A stretch of 64,000 nt of DNA from Shewanella sp. UCD-KL12 (GCF_001957125.1 NZ_MPHJ01000001.1:30634-94633), one strand, 5' to 3'. Shown: positions 7,873-16,720, numbered from the stretch's first letter. Notes: a model not told the origin generated them from the letters alone. Made by a program: numbers and translations.

Positions 7873-8427
7873 TTACTCTTTAGCTGAGCTCACGCCGTAA
7901 TGAGCGTGTTGAACTAGCACCTTATTTTTTTCATCAATAGTAAGATAATAAATATTTGAGTAATCAGTCTCTGCAATAGCTTCGACTTCCGGGGCACCTA
8001 GGGCGCTTATGATCATAGGGATAGTATTGGAGTGACCAGCAACAAGCACATTTCCTTGGTGAGAGTTAATCATTTCAAGGTGCATGTTCACATGTGCCTC
8101 GAGGCCTTCACTTAAACCAATTGTGGTGATCGGCATGTTTCTCTCTTGCGCTATAGGCTGTAATGTTTCTTGAGTTCTGTTTAATGGAGAGGCAATGAGT
8201 AACGTTAGTGGGGTATTTTTTAATAGTGCTGCAAGTTGCTTCGCCCTTTCTGCGCCTTTTGGGCTTAAGTTTGGATCTTTTGACCCCTTGAGTTTCTCTG
8301 CATGCCTAACCAATACTATGGTCTTTGTCGCACCCTTTATGTTTGTTGGGTTATCTTGTGCTTCAACTGCCATAGAAAAGCTCAGTACTAAGCTTAAGCT
8401 CGTAACTAACAATATCAATCTAGACAT
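7873..8427 (-). CDS. Secreted histidine phosphatase family protein (phosphoglycerate mutase-like)
   Basis: The protein has 184 residues, with a signal peptide (about 1-23, ending AVEAQ). IVLVRHAEKLKG holds the RHG-type active site in its RHA form, with the phospho-accepting His. ASPLNRTQETLQP supplies the second Arg, and LVAGHSNTIP holds the second catalytic His. This is a compact clade-1 layout like SixA but exported, so it is probably a periplasmic phosphatase of unknown substrate. Upstream of the ATG lies AGAGAGA. It diverges from the DUF5610 gene. Confidence 0.85.
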   Translation of the reverse strand: MSRLILLVTSLSLVLSFSMAVEAQDNPTNIKGATKTIVLVRHAEKLKGSKDPNLSPKGAERAKQLAALLKNTPLTLLIASPLNRTQETLQPIAQERNMPITTIGLSEGLEAHVNMHLEMINSHQGNVLVAGHSNTIPMIISALGAPEVEAIAETDYSNIYYLTIDEKNKVLVQHAHYGVSSAKE

Positions 8428-8561
8428 AAGTCATTCTCTCTATTTTTTATCAAGATAGCGAAATACTAATGATTATAAAAGTTGGAGTGTTAATATTTGC
8501 TAAAGTTGTTTAAAAAGTAGTCGATAATAGTTAGGTAGAGGTTTCACTTAAAGAGGCTGTT

Positions 8562-9149
8562 ATGGAAATTCGGAACCATGGCGCAGAGGTGTCAAATGTT
8601 GCCCGTAATAAAACGGACGGGGAAGCTAATCATGGTAAATTAGTATCAGAAGTCGCGAGTAGTAAATCAGCCTCAGCAACGAGCAAGCAGCTGATGAACA
8701 AGGCGATTATAGCTGCGCAGCAGGAGGTTAACCTAAGTTCTGCTGATGAACCTATGATCTTGTTATATCGAGCTGCTATTGAAGCGATCAATGAAGAGCT
8801 TGCCCCTACTATGGGTGAGAATGCGCTACAAACTGCTTACGATAATGGGGTCGACACCTCACCCGAAGCCACTGCCGATAGGATAGTGAGCTTTGCGACG
8901 CAGTTTTTTAGTCTCTATCAAGAGCAAAACTCTAACATGGAGTTTGACGAGCAGCTGTCTTCGTTCATGGGTATTATCGGTGGTGCAATCGATCAGGGGT
9001 TTAATGAAGCTAAAGATATATTGGAGGGCCTGCAGGTACTTGAGGGGGATATCGCTGATGGTGTTGAGCAGACATATTCTCTAGTTCAAGAAGGGCTCCA
9101 GCTATTTAGAGATAGCTTTTATGAGCAGAGTGAAGATCCTGAAGCGTAA
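8562..9149 (+). CDS. DUF5610 domain-containing protein
   Basis: This 195-residue cytoplasmic protein has a low-complexity N-terminal third (Ser/Ala/Lys-rich) and a helical domain from about residue 65. The domain includes SPEATADRIVSFATQFFS, then a segment ending DEQLSSFMGIIGGAIDQGF, then AKDILEGLQVLEGDIADGV. I recognise this as DUF5610, a family of no assigned function found in gammaproteobacteria, sometimes within larger proteins. GAGG lies before the ATG. A terminator follows closely, so it is monocistronic. Confidence 0.8.
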   Translation: MEIRNHGAEVSNVARNKTDGEANHGKLVSEVASSKSASATSKQLMNKAIIAAQQEVNLSSADEPMILLYRAAIEAINEELAPTMGENALQTAYDNGVDTSPEATADRIVSFATQFFSLYQEQNSNMEFDEQLSSFMGIIGGAIDQGFNEAKDILEGLQVLEGDIADGVEQTYSLVQEGLQLFRDSFYEQSEDPEA

Positions 9150-9175
9150 TGTTCAGTAAAATTATGCCTTCTATT

Positions 9176-9202
9176 GCCTCTAATATTTAGAGGCTTTTTT
9201 TA
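9176..9202 (+). terminator. Intrinsic terminator after the DUF5610 gene
   Basis: An 8-bp stem GCCTCTAA/TTAGAGGC is followed by seven T residues, 26 bases after the stop. Confidence 0.88.
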
Positions 9203-9270
9203 TTCTTATTAGATAATGCCACTGCTTTATGCTAAAGATCAGTTAGTTGAATTTTTCGATGGAGCTATGA

Positions 9271-10020
9271 ATGTGGATTGAAGGAAAAGTCATAGAACGT
9301 ATTGATTGGAATGAAAAGCTATTCTCTTTAAAGATAGAAGCCGACATACAGCCCTTTATAGCGGGTCAATTTATTAAGCTTAGTCAGGTCATCGACGATA
9401 AACGAATTGGCAGGGCATACTCCATTGTTAATGCTCCGGGTTCAGGTTTTATTGAAGTGTTAGCCGTCTCGGTTGCTGATGGCCAATTATCCCCGAATCT
9501 TCAGCAATTAAACATTGGTGACGTTATTGATGTATCACCAAAAGCGTCAGGCTTTATGACATTGGATGAGATACCTAAAGTGGCCCAAGATGGGAGTCAG
9601 TTATGGATGATATCCACTGGGACTGCCGTTGGTCCTTTTATCTCCATGCTAGAGACCGATGAGCCCTGGTTACGGTTTGAAAAAGTTATTTTGGTCTATG
9701 GCGTAAGGATGATTGAGGATCTCGCTTATAGAGAGCGCTTGCTTACACTTAAGGACACCTATCCAGATAAGTTAGAGCTTGTACTATCAGTCACTAGAGA
9801 GAGTCTCCCAGGTGCATTATCTTGCCGGATATCAGACGGTCTGACGTCTGGAGCCGTTGAAACGCTTGCTGGGGTAAAAATTACAGCTACAAACTCCCAA
9901 GTGATGTTATGTGGCAATCCAGAGATGATAGCGGATACTAATAAAATATTGCTTGATAAGGGGCTGTCGAAAAACTTGCGCAGAGCGCCTGGGCAGATAA
10001 CTACAGAAAAATATTGGTGA
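9271..10020 (+). CDS. fpr: Ferredoxin/flavodoxin--NADP+ reductase
   Basis: This 249-residue FAD enzyme passes electrons between NADPH and ferredoxin or flavodoxin in the cytoplasm. The FAD-binding segment is RIGRAYSIVNAP (the R-x-Y-S motif), the NADP part includes MISTGTAVGPFISML, and the C-terminus VMLCGNPEMI...TTEKYW with a terminal Trp is typical of bacterial subclass I Fpr. The length matches E. coli Fpr (248). The start ATG has GGAG six bases upstream. It is 30 bases upstream of the GST gene in the same direction, so the two may be co-transcribed. Confidence 0.93.
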   Translation: MWIEGKVIERIDWNEKLFSLKIEADIQPFIAGQFIKLSQVIDDKRIGRAYSIVNAPGSGFIEVLAVSVADGQLSPNLQQLNIGDVIDVSPKASGFMTLDEIPKVAQDGSQLWMISTGTAVGPFISMLETDEPWLRFEKVILVYGVRMIEDLAYRERLLTLKDTYPDKLELVLSVTRESLPGALSCRISDGLTSGAVETLAGVKITATNSQVMLCGNPEMIADTNKILLDKGLSKNLRRAPGQITTEKYW

Positions 10021-10050
10021 TATTTTCACGTTACTTCAAAGGAATTGAAC

Positions 10051-10647
10051 ATGAAACTTTTCTACTCCGATGCTTCCCCCTATGCACGTTGTGTTAGGGT
10101 CATTATTCGATATTTTGAGATCTCGACAATAAGTGAAGTTCAAATCAATCCATTGGAAAATAGTGAGCAACTGCTCAATGCTAACCCTTTAGCAAAAATC
10201 CCCTGCTTACAACTTAGTGATGGCTCCTCGTTATTTGATAGCGAAGTGATTTTACGTTTTCTCGATCATGAGTTTGGTGATGACTACTTTTTTGGTAAGC
10301 GGGAGACTAACTGGAGCAGTGAAACTCAGTTCTCTTTAATTAAAGGCATGCTAGATAGCGCTGTGGCGCTAAGGCAGGAGCAAATGAGAGAGGAGGAGGG
10401 TAATCGCTCGCCTTTTTGGTGTGCAAGGTTAGAGCAAGCAATATATAGAGGACTGAGCGCTATTGAGCATAGTGGTATCACTACAGAATCGTACCTGACA
10501 ATACATCAGATAATGTTAGCTTGTTTATTGGAGTATCTAGATTTTAGACATGAGGATATGGAGTGGAGAAAGCTTGCTCCTGCAACCAGTATTTGGCTAG
10601 ATAGTTTTGAGAATTTACAAGTGTTTAAGTCGACGCGACCTATTTAG
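10051..10647 (+). CDS. Glutathione S-transferase family protein
   Basis: The 198-residue product has an N-terminal thioredoxin-like domain beginning MKLFYSDASPYARCVRVI (the S-P-Y-A-R-C active-site region), the cis-Pro segment NPLAKIPCLQL and SSLFDSEVILRFLD for glutathione binding, then an all-helical C-terminal domain. I set the start at the ATG preceded by AAGGA; the frame also opens at a TTG six bases earlier. It follows fpr closely, and both suggest redox or detoxification work, but the substrate cannot be read from the sequence. Confidence 0.85.
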   Translation: MKLFYSDASPYARCVRVIIRYFEISTISEVQINPLENSEQLLNANPLAKIPCLQLSDGSSLFDSEVILRFLDHEFGDDYFFGKRETNWSSETQFSLIKGMLDSAVALRQEQMREEEGNRSPFWCARLEQAIYRGLSAIEHSGITTESYLTIHQIMLACLLEYLDFRHEDMEWRKLAPATSIWLDSFENLQVFKSTRPI

Positions 10648-10770
10648 TTATCTGGTCGGTGAGTTATTTATGACTTGTTCATATTGATTATGTGATCTAA
10701 ATGTTGTTTTTGTTGGCTTTATCTCATAAAGCTTGCTCATCAGGATTAGATTCTTTATCCTCACTGCGAT

Positions 10771-10785
10771 TGATAATAATTATCA
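10771..10785. promoter_or_regulatory. Fur box upstream of the iron transporter
   Basis: TGATAAT-A-ATTATCA is a perfect 7-1-7 inverted repeat, the classic core of a Fur operator. It lies 45 bases before the start of the Fe(III)-binding protein gene, where it would cover the promoter. This predicts iron-repressed expression. Confidence 0.85.
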
Positions 10786-10830
10786 TTAAATAAATCTTAG
10801 CATATTGATGTTGCAGAGGGAGTTTTTGAA

Positions 10831-11838
10831 ATGAAAATTGCAAGTAGTCTAGCCATTTTAGGCTTAGTTGGCTTCGCTTCGGTTGCGAATGCGGCAGAGA
10901 AGTTGACAGTATACTCATATCGACAAGCTTTTTTGGTTGAGCCTATTCTAGAGAACTTCACCAAAGAGACTGGCATTGATGTTGATGTCGTATTCTCAAA
11001 GAAAGGTATTGCCGAGCGCATGATGCGTGAGGGGCGACTCTCTCCTGCTGACATCGTATTAACCTCTGACTTTTCGCGCTTGATGGACTTGGTTGATAAA
11101 AAACTGGTCTCAGCTGTAGACAGTGACGTACTTGCGAACAATATCCCTCAGAAATACCGTTCACCAGAAAATGATTGGTATTCACTCACGATGAGAGTGC
11201 GTAATGTTTACTCATCAAAAGATAGAATGGGTAAGCTAGATCTTGATTACGAAGATCTTGCAGACCCTAAATATAAAGGCAAAATTTGTACTCGTAGTGG
11301 TAAGCACCCATACAATATCTCATTGGTTGCCTCTATGATCGCTCATCACGGTGAAGCTGATGCAAAAACTTGGTTAGAAGGCCTAAAGGCTAATTTAGCC
11401 CGTAAGCCACAAGGTAATGACCGTGCACAAGTTAAAGCAGTTAAAGAGGGTTTATGTGATATTGCCATCGGTAACAGCTATTACTTAGGCAAGATGTTAC
11501 AAGATCCTAAGCAGGTGCCATGGGCAGAGGCTGTTGAGATCAACTTCCCTAACCAAGCAAACCGTGGCTCTCACATCAATGTATCGGGAATGGCGTTAGC
11601 TAAGCACTCTAAAAATAGAGACAATGCAGTTAAGTTAATGGAGTATCTATCGGGTAATGATGCACAGAAGGCTTATGCTGAAGTGAACTTTGAATACCCT
11701 GTAAAAGCGGATGTTAAGCCATCAGAGCTTGTCTCTTCATGGGGAGAGTTCAAGGCTGATGAGTTACCTATCTTCAAGTTAGCTGAATACCATAATGCTG
11801 CAGTAAAATTATTGGACGAAGTTAAGTTCGACCTATAA
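10831..11838 (+). CDS. fbpA: Fe(III) ABC transporter, periplasmic substrate-binding protein
   Basis: The 335-residue protein has a signal peptide (MKIASSLAILGLVGFASVANA) and captures ferric iron in the periplasm for the FbpB/FbpC importer. The mature part begins EKLTVYSYRQAFLVEPIL, then KGIAERMMREGRLSPADIVLTSD in two segments. The Tyr pair near GNSYYLGKM is the iron-binding signature of the FutA/FbpA family. A GGGAG ribosome site precedes the ATG, and a Fur box lies upstream. A terminator separates it from the permease gene, which would give more binding protein than membrane parts. FutA1 or IdiA are alternative names. Confidence 0.92.
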   Translation: MKIASSLAILGLVGFASVANAAEKLTVYSYRQAFLVEPILENFTKETGIDVDVVFSKKGIAERMMREGRLSPADIVLTSDFSRLMDLVDKKLVSAVDSDVLANNIPQKYRSPENDWYSLTMRVRNVYSSKDRMGKLDLDYEDLADPKYKGKICTRSGKHPYNISLVASMIAHHGEADAKTWLEGLKANLARKPQGNDRAQVKAVKEGLCDIAIGNSYYLGKMLQDPKQVPWAEAVEINFPNQANRGSHINVSGMALAKHSKNRDNAVKLMEYLSGNDAQKAYAEVNFEYPVKADVKPSELVSSWGEFKADELPIFKLAEYHNAAVKLLDEVKFDL

Positions 11839-11858
11839 GCCACAACTTGCACAAGCGC

Positions 11859-11886
11859 AAATAGCCTTCATTTGAAGGCTATTTTT
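11859..11886 (+). terminator. Terminator between fbpA and fbpB
   Basis: AAATAGCCTTC/GAAGGCTATTT forms an 11-bp stem followed by TTTTT. Its place inside a transporter set suggests partial termination that lowers permease and ATPase expression relative to the binding protein; alternatively fbpB has its own promoter in 11887-11983. Confidence 0.85.
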
Positions 11887-11983
11887 GATCTGAACGAATA
11901 CAGAACTCTTTTTTGTAAGTTATAATCGTTTTTATTTAAGCTTAGGTTTAGGTTTGTAGTGGATAATACCAAGACAAATCACA

Positions 11984-13624
11984 GTGGATTTTTTAATGAT
12001 TTTAGGTTTATCAAGAAGCTGGTCTGTTAGTGGTTACCTCATCGCCGCTATCATCATTCTTCCTCTTCTGGCAATAATCGGCCAAGCTTTAGTCCCCGAT
12101 GAAGCTGTATTCGACCACCTTCTCGATACTGTGCTTCCAACGTATATACAAAACACGATAATACTGATGCTTGGCGTCTGTTTTGGCGCCTTAGTTATCG
12201 CAACGCCAGCCGCATGGCTAGTGGCTCGATGTCACTTTCCTGTACGTAGGGTGTTTCAGTGGGCGCTTCTATTGCCGCTAGCAATGCCGGCCTATGTTGT
12301 TGCTTATGTATATACCGACCTACTCGATTACTCGGGGCCAGTCCAGCGTGCCTTAAGGGGCTTTTTTAACTGGCAATCTCCCAGTGATTACTACTTTCCT
12401 GATGTGAGAACGTTAGCGGGCGCATCCATCATGCTGGCATTGGTATTGTTTCCCTACATATACCTGTTGGCGCGAACCGCGTTTATGGAGCAGTCAGCGA
12501 GCCTTCAGCATGCCTCAAGGGTGATGGGGAAGGGGCCTTGGCAAAGCTTTTGGCGTTTAAGCTTACCAATGGCAAGACCTGCATTAGCTGTAGGTGCCTC
12601 ATTAGTTGCTATGGAAACAGCAGCTGATTTTGCAACAGTGAGTTACTTTGCCGTACCGACGTTAACCACTGCTGTTTACGATACCTGGCTTGGATATGGC
12701 AGTTTATCTGCAGCGGCAAAGCTATCGGCAATAATGCTATTAGTGGTGTTTTCTATGATAGGCTTTGAGCGATTTGCCCGTAGAAAGCAACAGTTGTTTC
12801 AAAAGCAGTCTGGCGGCAATGAACAGGAGCTATATAAACTGACTGGTATCAAGGCTGCGATGGCGTTTTCCTATTGTGGTTTACTACTTTTCTTCTCATT
12901 TATTTTACCTTTTTTGATTTTACTTCAGTACGCCTGGCACTACTTTGATGAGAGCTGGAACAGTGCGTTTTGGGAGTACAGTTTAAACAGTTTCTATATC
13001 GCCGCTATTGTCAGTGTTATCTGTGTTGCTATTGGCACACTGTTGATGTTTATACGAAGAATTAGCCCTAGAGGTGCCGATCTACTTCCTTCACGCTTGT
13101 CTTCTACCGGTTATGCATTACCCGGCACTGTGTTAGCGATAGGCATTTTAGTGCCTTTTACTTACCTCGACTTTGCTGTAAATGATATATACGAGTACCT
13201 AGGTTTTCCTGGGCCTGGGCTATTATTTACCGGTAGTGTTTTTATTCTTATTTTTGCTTTTTGCATTCGCTTTGCTGCCATTGCGATTGGTAGTGTAGAG
13301 AATAGTTATAAGCGGATATCACCATCTTTAGATATGGCCGCAATTACAATGGGATTAACACCTAAGGCTTTATTATGGCGAGTGCATATTCCTTTATTGA
13401 GAAGGGGGATTTTTGCAGGTCTTTTATTGGTGTTTATTGAGTGTATGAAAGAGCTACCAGCTGCACTCTTGCTTCGCCCTGTAGGTTTTGAGAATTTAGC
13501 CACCTATGTGTTTCAGTTCGTCTCTGATGAACAACTTGAGCATGGAGCATTAGCTGCTATTGTCATTGTTGTCGTTGGTCTCGTCCCCTTGATATACCTT
13601 AATCGTTCTTTAGAGGACAGATGA
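11984..13624 (+). CDS. fbpB: Fe(III) ABC transporter, fused permease
   Basis: The 546-residue inner-membrane protein has about twelve hydrophobic segments in two homologous halves, each with an EAA-loop-like motif (ASRVMGKGPWQSFWRLSLP around 185-203 and AAITMGLTPKALLWRVHIPL in the second half). This is the FbpB/SfuB layout in which one chain forms both permease halves. The frame opens at GTG 11984, with no clear ribosome site; ATG 11996 (four codons in) has GGA at good spacing and may be the true start. It is followed 40 bases later by the ATPase gene. Confidence 0.9.
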   Translation: MDFLMILGLSRSWSVSGYLIAAIIILPLLAIIGQALVPDEAVFDHLLDTVLPTYIQNTIILMLGVCFGALVIATPAAWLVARCHFPVRRVFQWALLLPLAMPAYVVAYVYTDLLDYSGPVQRALRGFFNWQSPSDYYFPDVRTLAGASIMLALVLFPYIYLLARTAFMEQSASLQHASRVMGKGPWQSFWRLSLPMARPALAVGASLVAMETAADFATVSYFAVPTLTTAVYDTWLGYGSLSAAAKLSAIMLLVVFSMIGFERFARRKQQLFQKQSGGNEQELYKLTGIKAAMAFSYCGLLLFFSFILPFLILLQYAWHYFDESWNSAFWEYSLNSFYIAAIVSVICVAIGTLLMFIRRISPRGADLLPSRLSSTGYALPGTVLAIGILVPFTYLDFAVNDIYEYLGFPGPGLLFTGSVFILIFAFCIRFAAIAIGSVENSYKRISPSLDMAAITMGLTPKALLWRVHIPLLRRGIFAGLLLVFIECMKELPAALLLRPVGFENLATYVFQFVSDEQLEHGALAAIVIVVVGLVPLIYLNRSLEDR

Positions 13625-13664
13625 TCGTGTTTAATTGTTTTATTTCAGTCGGAGCAAGGCCAGT

Positions 13665-14693
13665 ATGTCGACATTAAGTATTCAGAGTGTACATAGCGAT
13701 TATCAAGGTCAGCAAGTACTTAAAGGACTTGATTTAAACCTTGAGAAGGGGGAAATAGTCGCTCTATTAGGGCCCAGTGGCTGTGGTAAGACAACCTTGC
13801 TTAGAGCGGTCGCAGGCCTTCAGTCTATAAGCCAAGGCCAGATCTGCATCAATGGCGAGGTGCTCTCTAGTACAGATAAGTTTGTACCCAGTGAGCGCAG
13901 AGGGGTTGGCATGATATTTCAAGATTATGCCTTGTTTCCGCACCTAACCGTTGCTGACAATGTACTTTTTGGACTAAAGGAAGGCAGTAAAGCACAGAAA
14001 GCGACTCGACTTAAAGAGATGCTAGAGCTAGTTAAACTTGATGATCTCCAAGAGCGTTACCCTCATGAACTCTCTGGTGGACAGCAGCAACGTGTTTCTA
14101 TCGCAAGAGCATTAGCTTATGAGCCTGAGATTTTATTACTTGATGAGCCTTTTTCTAATATCGACGCCAAAGTTCGCGGTGAGATGATGTTAGAGATTAG
14201 ATCTATCTTAAAAGAGCGAAATGTCAGTGCTGTTTTTGTTACTCACAGTAAAGATGAGGCGTTTGTTTTTGCTGATAAGTTAGCCTTGTTCAAAGATGGC
14301 TATATCGTGCAGTTCGGTACAGCAGAAGAGCTTTATACCTCTCCAAAGGATCGTTATGTTGCTGACTTTTTAGGTAGCGGCAACTATATCCCTGTATCAG
14401 TGACAGATAGTTTTAATGTCGATACTCCTATAGGCACTCTCACCAGTACTTCTGAGCTTGCCCACCCAATTCGTTATCAAGGAGAGATTTTACTGAGGCC
14501 TCAGCAAATAGAGATCACAGCGGATGATGAAGGGTTAGGGGTTATTACAGAGAGGCGTTTCTTAGGTAATATTTGTCATTATCAAGTGCAAGTTGCTCAA
14601 CAGTTTTATGATGTTAAAAGTCAACTAAGCCAATTTATGCCAGGGCAGAAGGTTCACCTTCAAGCGCAAGCGCATTCTTTAGTGGTATTCTAG
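13665..14693 (+). CDS. fbpC: Fe(III) ABC transporter, ATP-binding protein
   Basis: The product has 342 residues. Walker A is LLGPSGCGKTTLLRA, the Q-loop is MIFQDYALFPHLTV, the signature is ELSGGQQQRVSIARALA, Walker B is ILLLDEPFSNID and the switch His is FVTHSKDEA. A C-terminal regulatory domain of about 110 residues (TOBE-like, ILLRPQQIEI) is typical of the iron/putrescine type. I set the start at ATG 13665 (MSTLSIQS) with GGAG nine bases upstream; the frame continues upstream to a TTG at 13635 with no ribosome site. It energises FbpB. Confidence 0.92.
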   Translation: MSTLSIQSVHSDYQGQQVLKGLDLNLEKGEIVALLGPSGCGKTTLLRAVAGLQSISQGQICINGEVLSSTDKFVPSERRGVGMIFQDYALFPHLTVADNVLFGLKEGSKAQKATRLKEMLELVKLDDLQERYPHELSGGQQQRVSIARALAYEPEILLLDEPFSNIDAKVRGEMMLEIRSILKERNVSAVFVTHSKDEAFVFADKLALFKDGYIVQFGTAEELYTSPKDRYVADFLGSGNYIPVSVTDSFNVDTPIGTLTSTSELAHPIRYQGEILLRPQQIEITADDEGLGVITERRFLGNICHYQVQVAQQFYDVKSQLSQFMPGQKVHLQAQAHSLVVF

Positions 14694-14810
14694 CGTATTA
14701 TCCGTTTACCTATGCTAACTTGCTTCTATATAGTACAGGGTTCGATTAAATGGACGCTAAGTTTAATCTCTACTTAAAGATTATTTGGTATTAATTGTGC
14801 GTTAGTTAAT

Positions 14811-14841
14811 ACCATTGTGATCTAAAGTTTTAGATAATGGT
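14811..14841 (+). promoter_or_regulatory. Stem-loop in the leader of the DyP peroxidase gene
   Basis: ATCTAAA/TTTAGAT (7 bp, two-base loop) is extended by ACCATT/AATGGT after a three-base bulge, giving a 13-bp stem 36 bases upstream of the start codon. No T-run follows, so it looks like an operator or an mRNA structure and not a terminator. Confidence 0.45.
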
Positions 14842-14877
14842 GCCGAAAATTAATCAGTGCAGAAGGTAATTAGAGAG

Positions 14878-15816
14878 ATGGATAATCAGGTTATGCCTCG
14901 TGAACAGTTAGGTGTGTGTGCAGAGGGAAATCTGCACAGCGTATATTTGATGTTAAATGCCAATGAAGGTGTAGAGTCACAATTGCGCCCTTGTGTTGCA
15001 AATGTCGCTCAATATATCTATGAGTTGGCTGATCAGTATGCCGATAGTGCATTTAATGGCTTTTTAGCTATTGGTGCCAACTACTGGGATAACCTTTACC
15101 CTTCAGCGCGCCCTGCAGAGTTAAAGCCTTTTCCGACCATGAGCGCCGAAAACCGAGATGCGCCTGCACTTGAATATGATCTGTTTGTACATATACGCTG
15201 TGACCGTTTCGATATATTACACCTAGTTGCAAATGAAGTTTGTCAGATGTTTGAAGGTCTGGTTGAACTTGTAGACGAAGAGCGTGGATTCCGCTTTATG
15301 GATAACCGCGACCTTACCGGTTTTGTTGATGGCACAGAGAACCCTAAAGGACGCAGTCGTCAAGAGGTTGCTTTAATTGGTGAAGAAGATGGAGCTTTTA
15401 AAGGCGGAAGCTATATCCATGTGCAAAAATTTGCGCATAATTTAAGTAAGTGGAATAGGCTGCCACAAAAGAAACAGGAAGATATTGTTGGCAGAACTAA
15501 GGTCGATAATATCGAATATGCTTCAGAAGATAAGCCATTAACGAGTCATATCAAGCGTGTAAACTTGAAAGATGCCGATGGTAAGTCGATGGAGATTTTA
15601 AGGCAGAGCATGCCTTATGGCTCAGTTAAAGAGCAAGGTTTGATGTTCGTTTCAACCTGTCGTAACTCGGTTAACTTTGAGAAGATGCTTGAGAGCATGG
15701 TTCACGGTGATGACAAGGGCAACCATGATCACCTGTTACATTTCACCCAGGCGTTGACGGGGTCTTCATTCTTTGCAGCTTCACTCGATTTCCTAGAAAG
15801 CGAAGCTAATCGCTAG
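14878..15816 (+). CDS. Dye-decolorizing (DyP-type) heme peroxidase, TyrA-like
   Basis: The 312-residue protein carries GFVDGTENP, the GxxDG motif with catalytic Asp151, the predicted proximal heme ligand His224 in LTSHIKR, and KRVNL nearby. With the start at ATG 14878 the Asp151/His224 numbering agrees with what I recall for the crystallised TyrA of S. oneidensis, which supports this start over GTG 14857. There is no signal peptide or Tat motif, so it is cytoplasmic, like E. coli YfeX. DyP enzymes oxidise dyes and porphyrins with peroxide. Sitting directly after the iron transporter genes, as in other Shewanella, it may act in heme or iron metabolism. Confidence 0.93.
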   Translation: MDNQVMPREQLGVCAEGNLHSVYLMLNANEGVESQLRPCVANVAQYIYELADQYADSAFNGFLAIGANYWDNLYPSARPAELKPFPTMSAENRDAPALEYDLFVHIRCDRFDILHLVANEVCQMFEGLVELVDEERGFRFMDNRDLTGFVDGTENPKGRSRQEVALIGEEDGAFKGGSYIHVQKFAHNLSKWNRLPQKKQEDIVGRTKVDNIEYASEDKPLTSHIKRVNLKDADGKSMEILRQSMPYGSVKEQGLMFVSTCRNSVNFEKMLESMVHGDDKGNHDHLLHFTQALTGSSFFAASLDFLESEANR

Positions 15817-15861
15817 GTCAGTGCATCAATATCGGGTGATACTCTGCTGCTAGCAATGATC

Positions 15862-15888
15862 AAAACGCACCTTAATTGGTGCGTTTTT
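15862..15888 (+). terminator. Intrinsic terminator after the DyP gene
   Basis: ACGCACC/GGTGCGT stem with a TTAATT loop, flanked by A4 and T5, 46 bases after the stop. Confidence 0.85.
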
Positions 15889-15903
15889 GTTTTCAGCCTG
15901 AAA

Positions 15904-15923
15904 CCTGCTACTTGAGTAGGCGG
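15904..15923. repeat. Imperfect TTGA-loop hairpin
   Basis: CTAC/GTAG with a TTGA loop, extended by CC/GG across two mismatches. The form recalls the TTCA-loop hairpins at 208-231 and 472-491 and may be a third, diverged copy. Confidence 0.3.
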
Positions 15924-15944
15924 CTTCTCTACATTTGATGATTA

Positions 15945-16207
15945 TACCAATCAGCATAAGAAAGTGATCTACTCAGAGTATTTTTTGGCAACTAATTCAA
16001 GGCGAATAGCTGATGGAATGGTTATTCCCTTGTGAAGCTATTCAACGAGGAAGTAGGCAGCCAAAAACACTCCTGAAAGGCGAGTTTTAGCGCTTCATAT
16101 GCTGTGTTAACGAGCTAGAACGTAGAATAACTATGCCCTTCACTCGTTGCCTTGCCTCTGAAGCGCTAATATCTCGCTGAGCGATCACATCTTTATGCTG
16201 ATTGGTA
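15945..16207. mobile_element. MITE-like palindromic element, about 263 bp
   Basis: The ends are inverted repeats: TACCAATCAGCATAA on the left and TTATGCTGATTGGTA on the right, with similarity continuing inward (GTGATC left, GATCAC right). An inner inverted pair TTAGCGCTTCA (16087-16097) and TGAAGCGCTAA (16159-16169) adds a second stem. It has no coding capacity. Both sides are flanked by TTA, a possible target duplication, and the right TTA is the stop codon of the cupin gene. This is the form of a non-autonomous transposable element, which I recall as widespread in Shewanella. Confidence 0.72.
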
Positions 16208-16672
16208 TTACTTACCTGTATCAGGGTCCCAGTAATTGGTGGGTCTTTTAGCGTAAATCTCATCAACGGCTCTAACTAAGACTTTATTATTTTCTGGATA
16301 GACAACAACATCATGTTTATCACGATTACCCATAACGAGAAATAAAAACTCTTTATCTGAGTCATTTCTTAATGTGTGGGATATGGCTGTAGCAGCATTG
16401 AAGCAGATATAGTCTCCCTTAGAAAAAGGGTGCTCTTTACCATCAATGAGTAGAGTTGCCTCTCCCTCAAGCGCGTATAGATGTTCCTCTTCTTTAGTAT
16501 GATAATGGGCAACAGTGGATAACTTGCCAGGTGCTAGCCTCTCCATGGTCACACCTATTTTTTCACAACCAGCAGCGTCTCCAATGTGTTTTTGTTGACT
16601 GGTATATTCTTCTGAATGTTGCCAAGACTCCCAGCAAACATCATCGACTTTAATTATTTTTGTTGTTGTCAT
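16208..16672 (-). CDS. Cupin-domain protein
   Basis: This 154-residue protein is a single conserved cupin barrel. Motif 1, VAHYHTKEEEHLYALEGEA, carries the two His and Glu metal ligands, and motif 2 is GDYICFNAATAISHTLRN, with the final His. There is no signal peptide. The likely role is a metal-dependent dioxygenase, isomerase or sensor; the substrate is not readable. AAGGA precedes the ATG. Its TAA stop is formed by the flank of the MITE-like element, so the last codons may have been altered by that insertion. A 7-bp inverted repeat lies 49 bases upstream of the start. Confidence 0.8.
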   Translation of the reverse strand: MTTTKIIKVDDVCWESWQHSEEYTSQQKHIGDAAGCEKIGVTMERLAPGKLSTVAHYHTKEEEHLYALEGEATLLIDGKEHPFSKGDYICFNAATAISHTLRNDSDKEFLFLVMGNRDKHDVVVYPENNKVLVRAVDEIYAKRPTNYWDPDTGK

Positions 16673-16720
16673 TGTAAATCCTTAGCCCGAAAGTACTGCT
16701 TTTGTAATACTAATCTCGCA

